Part shown: in pieces, positions 7,854 to 18,277 of the stretch
Layout: each line of letters begins with the position of its first letter
How positions within the stretch are numbered: the first letter of the stretch is position 1
Source: Russula earlei
Taxonomy: Eukaryota > Basidiomycota > Agaricomycetes > Russulales > Russulaceae
Assembly: GCA_025769875.1 (NCBI GenBank)
Contig: JAGFNK010000859.1
Span: forward strand, 1-19,774
Reading direction: 5' to 3'
DNA length: 19,774 nt
Translations under genes and position numbers: made by a program
Notes under the pieces: generated by a model
Told to the model about the DNA's origin: nothing
Seen by the model: the letters and a program-made list of their open reading frames with translations, nothing else
Databases searched by the model: none

Positions 7854-10800
7854 TCAACTTCTTTTGTTGGCAAAGAATTGACCAGCAGTCTTAATTGCTT
7901 GGCCAAATGATTGTGTTACGATGAGGGATTTCCCGATCCAACTGGGCAGCTTATTATGAATTTTTTCGGACTGGTAGCGCGCGTCAACCAGGACAAGCAT
8001 CGACCAATCGTTCTTATGACGGATGGCGCGACCTGTGGGCAGCATAACTGAGCCGTACTGTACTCGGCTCATGTTCGAGCCCCCACCGATACGCACCGAT
8101 GCTCTGGTTCACCGAGTTCATGCACATGTTCTCGTACAGTTCTTTCCCTGCCGTGCCGTAGACAGAGTTCGAATTCTTCGGCGCAATTCCTCCAGCGAGT
8201 CGGTCTGCGTGCTTGAGCCGCTCTTGAAGTTCCGCGGATCCCAAATTGGCGAAGGGCAGGCCGATCACCATGACCATCCGGGCGAGGTCGTCTGAGAAAT
8301 TCAATCCTTCGGACAGTTTTGCCCCAACGACAGCCAGTAGAAGTGCACCCTTTGCCTGTGCAAAAGGAGTCATCGATGAAGTATCTCAATTGATCGAGGC
8401 GACATACACTACTTCGGATTTCCTCTGCATACTCGGTCAGAAGTTCGTTGACACCAGTTGACGACTCCGTGAAAACCTGTGCGATGGGGATGTTAAGAAC
8501 AGGGACAAGTCTGGCGGTAGCCGCGCGCCTTTTTCTTATTCTGTATAGAACCCATAATACCTCTCTCCTCCCACAAGTTCTTGACCTTTTCAAGAGTTTT
8601 GTAGGAAGGTAGAAAGACCACCATCCCCCCGGGCACGATCCTACAAAAATTAGCCACGATTTGTCCGAGTTCGAATAACTAGAATAGGATGGGCATAAGG
8701 TATTGCGCTAGTACAAATGAATTTACAAGATCTCGTTTTTCCATGTTGGAAAACTTGAAATTGAGCTCGTTCCCGTGCGGTCCGCGAGGAATAATTAGGG
8801 TCTGCAAGTTGGATTCAGGAGTGATATGGTTGCAAGAGAAAAGAGCAATGGTCGAGCTCGGCATGTGAGAGAAGAGTTGACTGGTCAAGTCTGACATCTG
8901 TGGAATACTTGAGGTGCAACGCTAAAACGAGACAAGTATCAAATGAGTCCCTACAGGTGACATTGTCCCCCCCGCTAAGATGACAGATCGTGCGACGTCT
9001 ACAACCTCGCGGAACTGAGGTGCGGGATTCAAGGATTGATATTTGATCTGAATTTCAGGGGCGCTGTGCTCATTTGAAGCAGGCTTGTGTGTGAAAACGA
9101 TGCGACCGTCTGTTGGGACATAAGTTTTCCCTGAATCATCCTCACGTTAAGTGACGTAGAAGTACCGTCGGTGGCTGCTGCCAGGGCAGTGATGAATTGT
9201 TGCACCGCGTACAGCGGCGGCGTTCCCATCTCGGAATGGTGCGAGGTGCCTGCTAGTTTATTGGCTAGGTAACGTACTAGTATGTTGTGCACAAATACCA
9301 ACCGCTTTGATCGGTCTTAGCTTTCGCCTTCTGGGTATACGAAGTGATTTTCCTCGCTAGCTATTGTTATCGGTAAGTGTACCCTGGAGAGACGAACGAG
9401 AGGCGGTACCATGCCTTGCTCTTGCGAAGATAATTCTGAATTTCAAGGAAATTGATCTCTTCGAGTTTTTGACCTAGCTTTGCAAGCAAACCATCAACTG
9501 TCATCACCTCAGATGGGTTCTGCTGTTGCCAGTTTGAGAGTAAGCCCTTCAGTGAGTGAAGAAGGCGGTACAGGCGCTTTAGGTGAAGCACATGCTTCGA
9601 CGCCAGTCTGTTCTTGAAATTTGATACGTATGCGGTCAGCTGTTCCAGGCAAAGGTTTAGGGTGCCCAATGGTAGTGTGACGGTGGACAATGCGAGCAAA
9701 GATGATATGAGATCTGGGGGAATTCGTAAGACGATGAACCTTTAAGGCGTGTACTCTGAAAAATACTCACTGTGAGCTTCGTCTATGACAACAACTTGGT
9801 TTGTCAAGTCTATACTCAGGGCTTCTCGAGCGTCGCGATGAAGCAGAAGATTGTAAGGTAATGTGACTATCTGCAGAGCATTCATCCCATCATTTAAGTC
9901 ACCCCAGTCAAAGATATCGACGAACTTCTGCTTGCGAAATAGCTTCGCGCGACGCAAAATACGGACAGGTATGGGATGCCTGACCAGCAACAATCAAGTC
10001 TTCGATGTCCTTCGGAGATGCCTTTGGTCATCGTTGTTGTGAGAAAGGCAAATCAGAGGCGAGGAAAGTGCGAACCAGGATCTGGTCGCGAAAGTCATGC
10101 AAACGGTTATCTTCTACGGCGTCTGGCTTTGGTAGATACGGACATCGCTTATCACCTCCAGCTGTGTGCCGAAAATCTTGTCACTTGAATACAGGAGAGA
10201 ACTAACAATGAAACAATACCCTGCAGAAGCTCACGGCAACGCTCATCGAGATCTCCGCCTTTCGCCTTTACGTTTTCATTCAAACAAAGCTGTTTCCGTG
10301 AGCCAAGGCTCACAAAGCGAATTTCAGGGGGTCCGCTGGTACCGTCCGCATCAGAGTTCGTTGGTTCGTACTTCCGTTTCCCACCACCGCCTTCCTGTCC
10401 TTTGGTTGTTGGACGGCTGAGAGTGGACACGTTCGCATTGCGATGGGCTTCGCGGCGAAGTTTTCTCAGCTCAGGCACGATTTGAGACAGCTGAGAGTGT
10501 GTTCGTGAGGCATAGAAAATCTTAGTGCATGTTGGACGGTCATTATTACGGTCCGCTGAATTTGCATAGCTCAGACTCCTTTTCCTGAAGTGTGATGGAT
10601 ATGAGATGATGATGCTTCCGAAAGTAATACATCCCTCACCAAACTTCGCTTTCTACATCGCCGTTCTCGTCATCACCAGGGAGGAAAGACTCTTCTTCAT
10701 CTTCATCGGAAGCCGTCTCTTCGTGGCTATAGAGTTTCTGTAGTAAATTAGGCATAATTTCTCAAGAAGCGAGAAGGCACAGGTGACACACTTGTCTTTT

Positions 10801-11304
10801 AACATTTCGCACAAAAAGGTTTCTTTGGATATCTTCACGCTTCCGCGCAAGGGCTAGACGCTCCTCATAATCTGCTTCATCCGCCTCCAGTTCTCTGCGA
10901 AGTCGATCGCGGGTCTGTGAGATGACCCACTCTGGAGCTGAGGGTTTTCTAAATATCAAAGCATGCCATTCGTCTCGTTGTGACACCAACCGTCGTCACT
11001 TGTTAAAGCATCGAGCTGGCCCTTACGAGCTCGGTACTTATCGTCATCCAGCCAGGTGAGGGTGGAAGAAAGCAAGCTCAAAGTCTTTCCCTAGAACCGC
11101 ATTAGGTCATATCTACAGGTGTCATTGTGACTACAAACTGACTGTCCCAGTCGGGCTTTCAGCGATGGAAACTTGACGGTGCTCAATCGCAGAGTAGATG
11201 TGACGCATCAGCTCGACCTGGATCGAGTATGGGGGGTCAAAAGGGAAGACTGGAAATGAATCGGGAGTAGGTAGTGTTAGGGAAGATCCTTGCGTAGCGG
11301 CCAT
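7854..11304 (-). CDS. CHL1: CHL1/DDX11-type ATP-dependent DNA helicase (XPD-like, Fe-S)
   Basis: A 5'-to-3' superfamily 2 helicase that acts with the replication fork in sister-chromatid cohesion. Reading 17 exons on the minus strand gives about 860 residues, close to yeast Chl1 (861). Start chosen at ATG 11302-11304 (MAATQGSS). Seen in order: Walker A SPTGT|GKT split by intron 11091-11142; a conserved [10 protein letters not shown] and [33 protein letters not shown]; four Fe-S cysteines in KQLCLNE, DERCREL, KRCPYLP and [12 protein letters not shown] with VVVIDEAHN at intron 9714-9770; [34 protein letters not shown]; and motif VI NQSIGRAIRH. Stop is at 7854-7856. Two introns (9361-9414, 8477-8528) need GC donors. 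Exon 2 (11090 to about 10992) does not join exon 3 (from 10948) in frame; one base appears to be missing or extra there. Confidence 0.92.
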
Positions 11305-11457
11305 AAGTTCTCTGAAATAGCAGCCCCGAATCAACTCTCGGGAGTTGTGAGTCGGACGTGACGCGACGCGTTACGTCACGTCATGTGCCCATGAAATTAC
11401 TGATTCATTCCCCCCACGAACGCGCATACGCAACGGGTGTGTTCAGCACTTCTCCTG
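11305..11457. promoter_or_regulatory. Shared divergent promoter of CHL1 and POL12
   Basis: Only 153 bp separate the two start codons, so both promoters and 5' UTRs lie here. At 11355-11382 sits a near-perfect 28-bp palindrome: arm GACGTGACG, spacer CG, ACGCGT (11366-11371), spacer TA, arm CGTCACGTC. ACGCGT is the MluI cell-cycle box bound by MBF-type factors in fungi, and the arms contain CRE-like TGACG/CGTCA. A smaller hairpin, CAACTC-TCGG-GAGTTG, lies at 11332-11347 in the CHL1 leader. Binding is inferred, not shown. Confidence 0.65.
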
Positions 11458-13700
11458 ATGGCCTCTGGTTCAGAAACCACAGCATTATCCGAAGAGCTCT
11501 TCAAATACTTTGGATCTACCCCTGGATGCGATGACCCCTTCATTGGAGAATGTGCGTCAGCGCTGCTCTCCATCGCAGGCTTTTAACAACGCGACTTGTA
11601 GGCGTTGATCTCTGCAAAACTTTCAATTTCACCCCAGAGAATCTCTACTATAAGTGGGAGTCCACCGTCCTCTCACCAAGCGGGATTGGAAATCGATACA
11701 TCGACCGCACTACCCCTTCTGCTATCAAGTCTGCCATCATGCCAAAGCTCAATAAGGACGCCCCTACTCAGGGCATCAAAACCGAATTTGGCCTGCGGAA
11801 ATCAAGGGGTCCTCAGGCGGCCATGATGGACCTCATAAATCGGCGGAACGTGAATCTCTACCATGTCGGCCTTCTGGACACAACCTCGACCTTGCCATCC
11901 CCGTTTGCGACGCGTCGAAACGTCGGGAAGGCAGGAACAAACAAGATCGCGTTCGAATCTTACGATGGGGAAGATGTCTCCCGGAATAGACGAAATTGTA
12001 CGCGTTACAGTGCTTCGCGGCGACGTTGTCCTCTCAGCCGCTGAAATCAGATAAATATATGTACGAGAAGATCTCAGAGCGAAGTGAGGGTGAGTGCAAT
12101 CTGTGATGAGACAAATAACTAGTCAATGTGACGCCTCAAATAGCCCTAGACGAGCGCATAGATGAGCTAGCAGACCTCGTCCGTCAACACTACGGCTTCC
12201 CTGAACTGGGAGACCCATCTGCCTCGACTGACGTGAGTTAATTGGTATAGCTTCCGCGGCCTCTTTCATCAATGTCTCCCAGGAAGCAGTGATCGTTGTT
12301 GGTCGTATTACTCTTGACGCAGAGGCTTCGTCTGGTTCTGGAAAGCTCAACGAGGCTAGTGTACATATCGAATCATCACGAATGATGGGATCCGGCGTCC
12401 GTGTCCCTCTGAAGTTTATGCCAAACCTCAAAGTACGTGGAGGTCCCAAAGGGCAGGCCAATATTTCCTTGTTTCCTGGTGCAATTGTCGCCTTGAAGGG
12501 AAGAAATGGGGGTGGGGGCTGGTTTTCAGTCTCCGAGTTCATCACGGTTAGGTTCACTTGTCGGTTTCATCGGCACATATTCCTCATGTGCCGCTAGTTG
12601 CCTCTTCTTCCTTCTACCTCGTCTACCTTTCTGGGCGACGCGTCGAAGCAAGAACCTCGAGGAACGTCGATTTCCATGACGATAGCTTGCGGTCCTTTCA
12701 CAGCTGATTCTGATCTCTCATTCAAGCCTTGGTCATCGCTGCTAAAAAGCTTAATGTCACAGAAGCCAGGGGTGGTGCTCTTGGTCAGCACAATCTACGG
12801 TCCCTGGGTCTTGCTAATGTCGCTCTCAGATTGGGCCATTCGTAGATTCGAACAATGAAAAGATCAAGACTGGTGATGCCGATCAAACACCTACGGAGCT
12901 CTTCCACACCCAGTTCACAGAGAACTTACACGAATTCCTGGAAGTGTCCCCAAATAGTTTGGTTTTGATCGTCCCTAGTGTGAGGGATATGACTAGCCAT
13001 CATTGCGTTTATCCGCAGTCTCCACTCGATATTTCTAGTCTATCTAGGGATCCCGTGGGTTAACTATCAAGCCCTTACCTCAAATCGACTGATGCATCTT
13101 AGCGGATAAAACTCCTCTCAAATCCATGTCGATTCTCCCTGAACGGATTTACATTTGCCGTGACTAGTATGGATGTGTTATTTCATCTACGGAAGGAACA
13201 GCTCGTGCTGCAAGTGGAGGAGGTAGAGTCTTATGATGTAGATGGGCAACCAACAGCCACAGATACCATGACGAGCTTGGCTCGACACATATTGCAGCAG
13301 AGAAGGTTCGTCCTTCCACCGTCTTGGCTCCATTTTATGGATCACTCACTACCTTGTTAGCTTCTATCCACTGTTCCCAACTCCTCTTGATCTCGCACAT
13401 GAAGTGAACCTTGATGTCTCTCATCTTGAACATCTTGCGCTGTGTCCACGAGGAGAGAGCATCTGCTCCGGACGTGGTTAATTGTTCCAAGCCGGTTGAA
13501 ACACTTCTCAAAGGTACGTGAGTTACTTGTGCATTTATGTCATCAAATTGTGCTGCTTTTCAAGGTCGTGGATCACACTGTTTGCCGTAAACCCATCTTT
13601 CATTTCGAAACATATCTCAGCAAATATCGTATTTGGAGGGAGCGGAGAGGGACCTCTTTCATCTCGAATTAAGGTCGATGTAGGGAAATTTTTAGAATGA
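11458..13700 (+). CDS. POL12: DNA polymerase alpha-primase subunit B
   Basis: Regulatory B subunit of polymerase alpha-primase, which lays the RNA-DNA primers in replication. Ten exons give about 594 residues (human subunit 598): 11458-11551, 11602-11997, 12051-12089, 12144-12232, 12283-12546, 12598-12783, 12830-13054, 13103-13305, 13361-13513, 13565-13700. Seen: N-terminal domain ENLYYKWE; KYMYEKISERSEALDERIDE; OB-fold part VIVVGRITLDAE and ISLFPGAIVALKG; inactive phosphoesterase part with GPFVDSNNEKIKTG, LVLIVPSVRDM, FTFAVTSMDVLFHL, FYPLFPTPLDLAHE, IVPSRLKHFSK and VNPSFISKH; end GKFLE-TGA. Intron phases agree through exon 8. In exons 9-10 three single-base shifts are needed, near 13446, 13477 and 13580, which together restore the starting frame. 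POL12 is essential in yeast, so sequence error is the simplest reading. It diverges from CHL1. Confidence 0.92.
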
Positions 13701-13851
13701 GTACTATTCGTGTATTTTGTGTCCAAGCAGATTTCCCCTCCCACCCACCCGCGGGAAGGAAAACGTGACGGATGCGGACTCCCCGCAGTTGGGCCTGCTG
13801 TACACATGAGCCTCACTCCGTTCTTCTCTATCATCTTCCAAAAAGCCTGAA
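13701..13851. promoter_or_regulatory. POL12-GRASP intergenic region
   Basis: Only 151 bp holds the POL12 3' end and the GRASP promoter. A C-rich part (CCCTCCCACCCACCCGCGGG, about 13737-13756) and a CT-rich stretch just before the ATG (about 13820-13840) look like a fungal core promoter. No TATA box or specific operator is clear. Confidence 0.4.
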
Positions 13852-15190
13852 ATGGGCGCTGGTCAGTCTACAGGCTCACATCCGCAGCCCCCAGCTCGTG
13901 CGCTCCACGTCCTGCGCGTGACACCATCTTCACCCGCCTCGCAGACGAACATCGAAGCCTTCTTCGACTTTTGGTCGGTTTCGAAGGAGGCACACACTCA
14001 TCACCGAAAGCGCTGGATGCCGCCGAGCTCGAGGCGATTGTGGAGAAGAACGAAGGCAAGAACCTGAACCTGCTCGTCTGGAACAGCAAATCGCAGTCGA
14101 CGAGAGGTCAGTGGCAGCCACGTACCTCGTCGAAAGTCGTCTCATAGCCTGACCTTGGCTCTCTAGTCGTTCAGATTACACCTTCGCGAACGTGGTCTCA
14201 GCAGACCCTCTCCACAAATGGCTCCAAGGATGCGGAGCCTGGCTCGCAGCCCTCCCTGCTCGGCCTCAGCATGCGTGTATGCGAACCTGAGTTTGCGCTT
14301 GAAAATGTCTGGCATGTCTTGGACGTCCTGGAAGGAAGCCCAGCAGAAAGTGCTGGGCTCGTTCCCTACGGTGAACTGGATTGTAGGGTGGTCGGGAGGT
14401 GTGCTAAGCGCAGAAGGTGACTTTTACGATGTTGTGGAGGCCGTGAGTCCCCATTTTATGATGATGTCCGGCTACCATTGACCCCTAGAAGCATATTGAC
14501 AAGCCTCTTCGTGTCTACGTTTTACTCGTATGACTTTGAGTGCGGTCTTATGTCTACTCCCCCACATTCCGTCGTCTAACCTATATCAGCACGATTCGGG
14601 AAGTGGTCCTAGTTCCCAATCGGCAGTGGGGAGGCGAGGGGCTACTCGGCTGTGTCTTTGGGTAACTTTCATGAGTACCGGTGCTACACCAGAGCTCTCA
14701 TGTGCCATACAGGTTTGGCCTTTTGCATCGGATCCCCCCGATCCCTCCCGATCGCCAGCCCGGTGCTCTTCCTCCAGAGTTGCGTGACTCTGCCGAATTC
14801 GAAGAACAGGCGCTATACGGTCCAGCGGATGGGATATCGGACCCGCTTGATCTCGAACCCTCTTCGAATGTTTATGAACAGCCACAGCCGTTCTTCTCCC
14901 CCCCTCTCTCACATGATTACAGCTACACTTATTCCAATCGCGGTGCTGCTCTTTCCGACAGTCGTCAACAATTCCGGAGGAGTATGAAGGGACAGAGAGC
15001 CATCCACAATCTTCCCGTTCCCTCTCTGGATCTTCGATATAATGATAGGAATCATCTCCGTCACCACCATGGCCATGACCATCATCGCGACCATGGTCGA
15101 GTTGGGGCGCTACAAAACTCGCATCGAAGTCCAATCCGCAGTTCGTCCTTGGCCCAAGATGTACACTCCAATGGTGATTCGAGATCATGA
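13852..15190 (+). CDS. Golgi reassembly-stacking protein (GRASP55/65 family, Grh1-like)
   Basis: A peripheral protein of Golgi and ER exit sites with two PDZ-like domains, involved in membrane tethering and unconventional secretion. The start MGAGQS carries Gly2, the usual N-myristoylation position. Exons: 13852-14106, 14167-14442, 14492-14539 (or from 14489), 14590-14661, 14713-15190. Seen: LHVLRVTPSSPASQTNIEAFFDF, then VGFEGGTHSSP, LNLLVWNSKSQ, WHVLDVLEGSPAESAGLVPYG, DWIVGWSGGVLSAEGDF, HIDKPLRVYVYSYDF, TIREVVLVPNR, WGGEGLLGCVFGFGLLHRIP. The acceptor before exon 3 is a tandem TAGAAG, so two forms differing by one Lys are possible. Single-base shifts are needed near 13971, 14374 and 14521. 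The C-terminal tail after about 14800 is low-complexity with a His-rich stretch (HHHGHDHHRDH); its true end is uncertain and could extend past 15190. Confidence 0.85.
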
Positions 15191-15574
15191 CCTATTCCAT
15201 GCCTCTCACCCAAGTGCTTAATCGGTTAAAGGTCTCCCATATGGCAGTGTTCTATCCCCTTATGGTGCAGCGAGAGGCAGCCAGGCTCTCCCCGACGTAC
15301 ACATTAACGGCGCTCACAGAAGAAATGAAGATCTCGACGGACAAGCTAGCGTGGCGGAGGACTGAGAGCACGGAGGGTGTCTCGGAGCAGGATAGCTTGA
15401 CGAGCGTGGAATAGTCTCCCCGGTACCCATTTGATTAGTAGTAGCACCACGTTTGTTATTCAATTCTGCGGGGGGTCACGAGCAGCCGGGGCTCGAATTG
15501 GCGCTGCAAACGTCTCTTCACTGCACTGCCACTCAGTTGACAGCGCCGGTGGTATATCATCAACAGTGATTCGA
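15191..15574. other. GRASP-ALG6 intergenic region, or GRASP tail plus ALG6 promoter
   Basis: 384 bp between the GRASP stop and the ALG6 ATG. An open stretch at 15187-15414 ends EGVSEQDSLTSVE and could be the real GRASP C-terminus reached by a further frame shift or intron, but I cannot anchor it to a known motif. The rest (15415-15574) should contain the ALG6 promoter; no clear element is seen. Confidence 0.4.
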
Positions 15575-18153
15575 ATGGACCAAGTGGATTCCCCTATCCT
15601 TCTCCCTCAAACCCCCCGTCGTCGAACCCGCCATCGCACTTCGTCAATCGCCTCGCAACCCACCTTCCGCTCGGATGGGTCCTTGAAACCTTCCACCGGT
15701 CTCTTTCACCCAACATGCGGCCTTGGCCCTCTTCTCTCCCCAAGTATGGTCTCAGTGGTCACGTAACTCAGGATAACTGACACGCCCCCTCTGACACGAA
15801 GTGGGTCCTACCCGGAGATCCTCGCCCCTGTGCCACGGCGCCACCACGCGTTACAGCCAACCACCGCACTGGCGGACGCCCTGGCTGCGTACGCCCTCCC
15901 CTCCGTTGTCCTTGCGCGGATCGGGACAGCACGGCCACGCGAGCTTCGGCGCCGTCGCGTTCGTCGGGGCGGCCGGGAAAGAGTCCGCGGTGGTGCAGGA
16001 GGAGCAGGGGTTCGGTCGTCGGTGGCTGCGCTGGATGCACAAGAACGGCGTCAAGCATTGGGTCGTGCCGTGCACGCTGCTCGCGTCAGTGTTGGTGCGC
16101 TGGTGCGTCGGACTGGGTTCCTATTCCGGTACGTAGCTCAACCAAAGCTTGCCTCCCCGAGAGGCGAGGACATTGCTTTTTTGTCATATGGCATCTCTCT
16201 CCCCCCATTTTTTTCAATGAAATAGGGCAGGGGACCCCTCCCATGTTTGGAGACTACGAGGCGCAGCGACATTGGATGGAGCTCACCAACCATCTACCGA
16301 CGCGACAATGGTACACGTACGATCTGCAATATTGGGGTTTGGACTACCCCCCGTTGACCGCCTACCATTCGTGGCTCTGCGGCAAAATGTGGGTGATCTG
16401 ATCGCCGCGTCTCCCCCCTCCTCACGACCGTGAACAGCGGATCGTTCATTGACCCGAGCTGGTTTGCGCTGGACACCTCACGGGGCGTCGAGAACCCGAC
16501 GAGCAAACTTTTTATGCGTAGCACCGTCATTCTATCGGACTACGCGATCTACGTTCCCGCCGCGTGGCTCTTTACACGCGTCTGGCATTCTGACCGCTCA
16601 CGGGCGGACGCAGGTATTGCTCGGCATCACCCCTCGCGAGAGGCATCTGACTGACGACGACGGGAAAAGAACGGGGCGCTCCTCACGCTCCTCTTTCATC
16701 CCGCGCTTCTCTTGATCGATTTTGGACATTTTCAGTACAATTCTGTCATGTTGGGTGCGTCCTTGGAAAGGCTTTGGGCTGGGAAGCACGCCAACACTAA
16801 CCATAGGCCTCACACTCCTCGCCGCCACGAGCTTCATCTCGGGAAGAGACCTCCTCGGGGCCTTCCTCTTTACTTTCAGCTTGGGATTCAAACAGATGGC
16901 CCTGTACTACGCACCCGCCGTCGGCTCGTATCTCATCGGAAAGTGCCTATATCTGGGCCCAAGGGATGGGTACGTACACCCTTCTTCTGCATGCCCGGTT
17001 CGTCTCATCAGCAACAGTGCACAGCTTTTCGTTCGTCTCGCGATTGTAACGGCGGGTACCTTCTTACTTCTTTTCCTACCTTTCCTCCCTCCATTCGCCG
17101 CGGCCCTCGGCAATTTTGGATCCCATCACGCGCATCTTCCCGTTCAACAGGGGCATATTCGAGGACAAAGTGGCCAACTTCTGGTGCGCGACCAACGTGA
17201 TCGTGAAATGGAAGCTCTGGACTACGCAGAGCGCGCTCATGCGGCTGTCCGCCCTTTTCACCTTGGTCGGGTTTTTGGGCGCGGGCCATCGCCCCGATAC
17301 GGGCGTGGCTGAGGCTGAGAAACCAGGAAAGGGCGACGGGAGTGCCGTCGGTGATGCGGACGGTGCTGCTGCTCGCGCTGCTCAACAGCTCGATGTCCTT
17401 CTTCCTGTTCTCCTTCCAGGTGCACGAGAAGACGATACTGCTTCCCCTGCTTCCGTTGACGCTGCTGCTCTCCACCGCTCCGCACGATTCTCCCACATTC
17501 AAGGTAGGCGTGCTAACGAACAACGTCGGCATTTTCAGGTGCGTCCGTCCGCGTTCGACACCTCATGCGGTGAACGCTCTGCTTTCCCCCCCCTCCCGTA
17601 GTATGTGGCCCCTCCTACGAAAGGACGGCTCGGGACGCAATACGTCGCCCTCTCTCTGCTGTGGAACCGATTGATCGGCCACGGCCCATATGTTTTCCCT
17701 GGCGGAAAGCGACCGTTTCTAGACGCGTTCACATGGGTGAGATCAACATTTTTCACATGTAGCCCGGTCGGCTCGCTCAGCGCTCCGTTGAAACCAGGCG
17801 GCTATCTGGGTTGCGCTCTGCTTCACCTGTTAGAGTTTGCATGTGGCCCGCCGGCACGATATCCGGACTTGTTTCCCGTTCTGAACGTGCTCCTCTGCAC
17901 GCCCGTCTTCCTCTTCGCCTGGCTGTGGAGCATCAAGTCTATTATCGAGGCGCGTTGGACGGCCGGTGGGGTCAGCGTCGTTGAGCGGAAGGAGAAGAGG
18001 ACGAGTTTGGATAGAGTGATCTCGAGCGAGAGTTTGGGTGCAGGCGGGGTCAGCTCTGGTCTCGCGCCGCTTGACTTTGACGGTGTGCGGAACAGGCGAG
18101 AGAAGGCGACGAGTCTCGGATACGAATTTAGTAGTAGGAGGGGTGCCAATTAA
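15575..18153 (+). CDS. ALG6: Dolichyl-pyrophosphate Man9GlcNAc2 alpha-1,3-glucosyltransferase
   Basis: ER membrane enzyme (ALG6/ALG8, GT57 family) that adds the first glucose from dolichyl-phosphate-glucose to the lipid-linked N-glycan precursor. Start proposed at MDQVDSP (15575), followed by a basic [12 protein letters not shown] cytosolic tail. Seen: membrane segment [15 protein letters not shown]; luminal loop [14 protein letters not shown] with the conserved acidic residue; [34 protein letters not shown]; several hydrophobic helices; [39 protein letters not shown]; a Lys/Arg-rich end RRGAN-TAA. Introns: 16129-16225, 16389-16437, about 16610-16669, 16755-16806, 16970-17017, 17539-17601, 17737-17797. 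Frame breaks occur between 15740 and 15930 (several), near 17112, 17283 and 17632, and at two intron joins (16610-16669, 17737-17797). The family is certain; exon edges at the 5' end are not. Confidence 0.9.
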
Positions 18154-18277
18154 TTAAGGATTTATTTTTTGATTCTCACATGACCGGAACAAGTACGACA
18201 CGTGATCTCCCCGAGATACCTGTGCCGAGCCAGGCAAAGCCACCACGCTGCCGCCCCTTCTCGTCCTCGCCTCATCA
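18154..18277. promoter_or_regulatory. ALG6-TAM41 intergenic region with a CACGTG box
   Basis: 124 bp between the ALG6 stop and the TAM41 ATG. CACGTG, a palindromic E-box recognised by bHLH factors, lies at 18199-18204, 73 bp before the start codon. An A/T-rich stretch just after the ALG6 stop (18151-18172) may be its poly(A) region. Function is inferred from motif and position only. Confidence 0.4.

Noticed and set aside
14652..14987. Plus-strand frame with a hydrophobic stretch (ATLIPIAVLLFPTVV) suggesting a membrane protein
   Set aside because: It overlaps GRASP exon 5 in another frame, begins inside an intron, and matches no family. The hydrophobic run is a shadow of the GRASP tail.
14586..15188. 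200-residue open frame on the minus strand
   Set aside because: It is antisense to GRASP exons 4-5, which carry recognisable conserved motifs. It shows no family motif and its composition mirrors the plus-strand coding bias.
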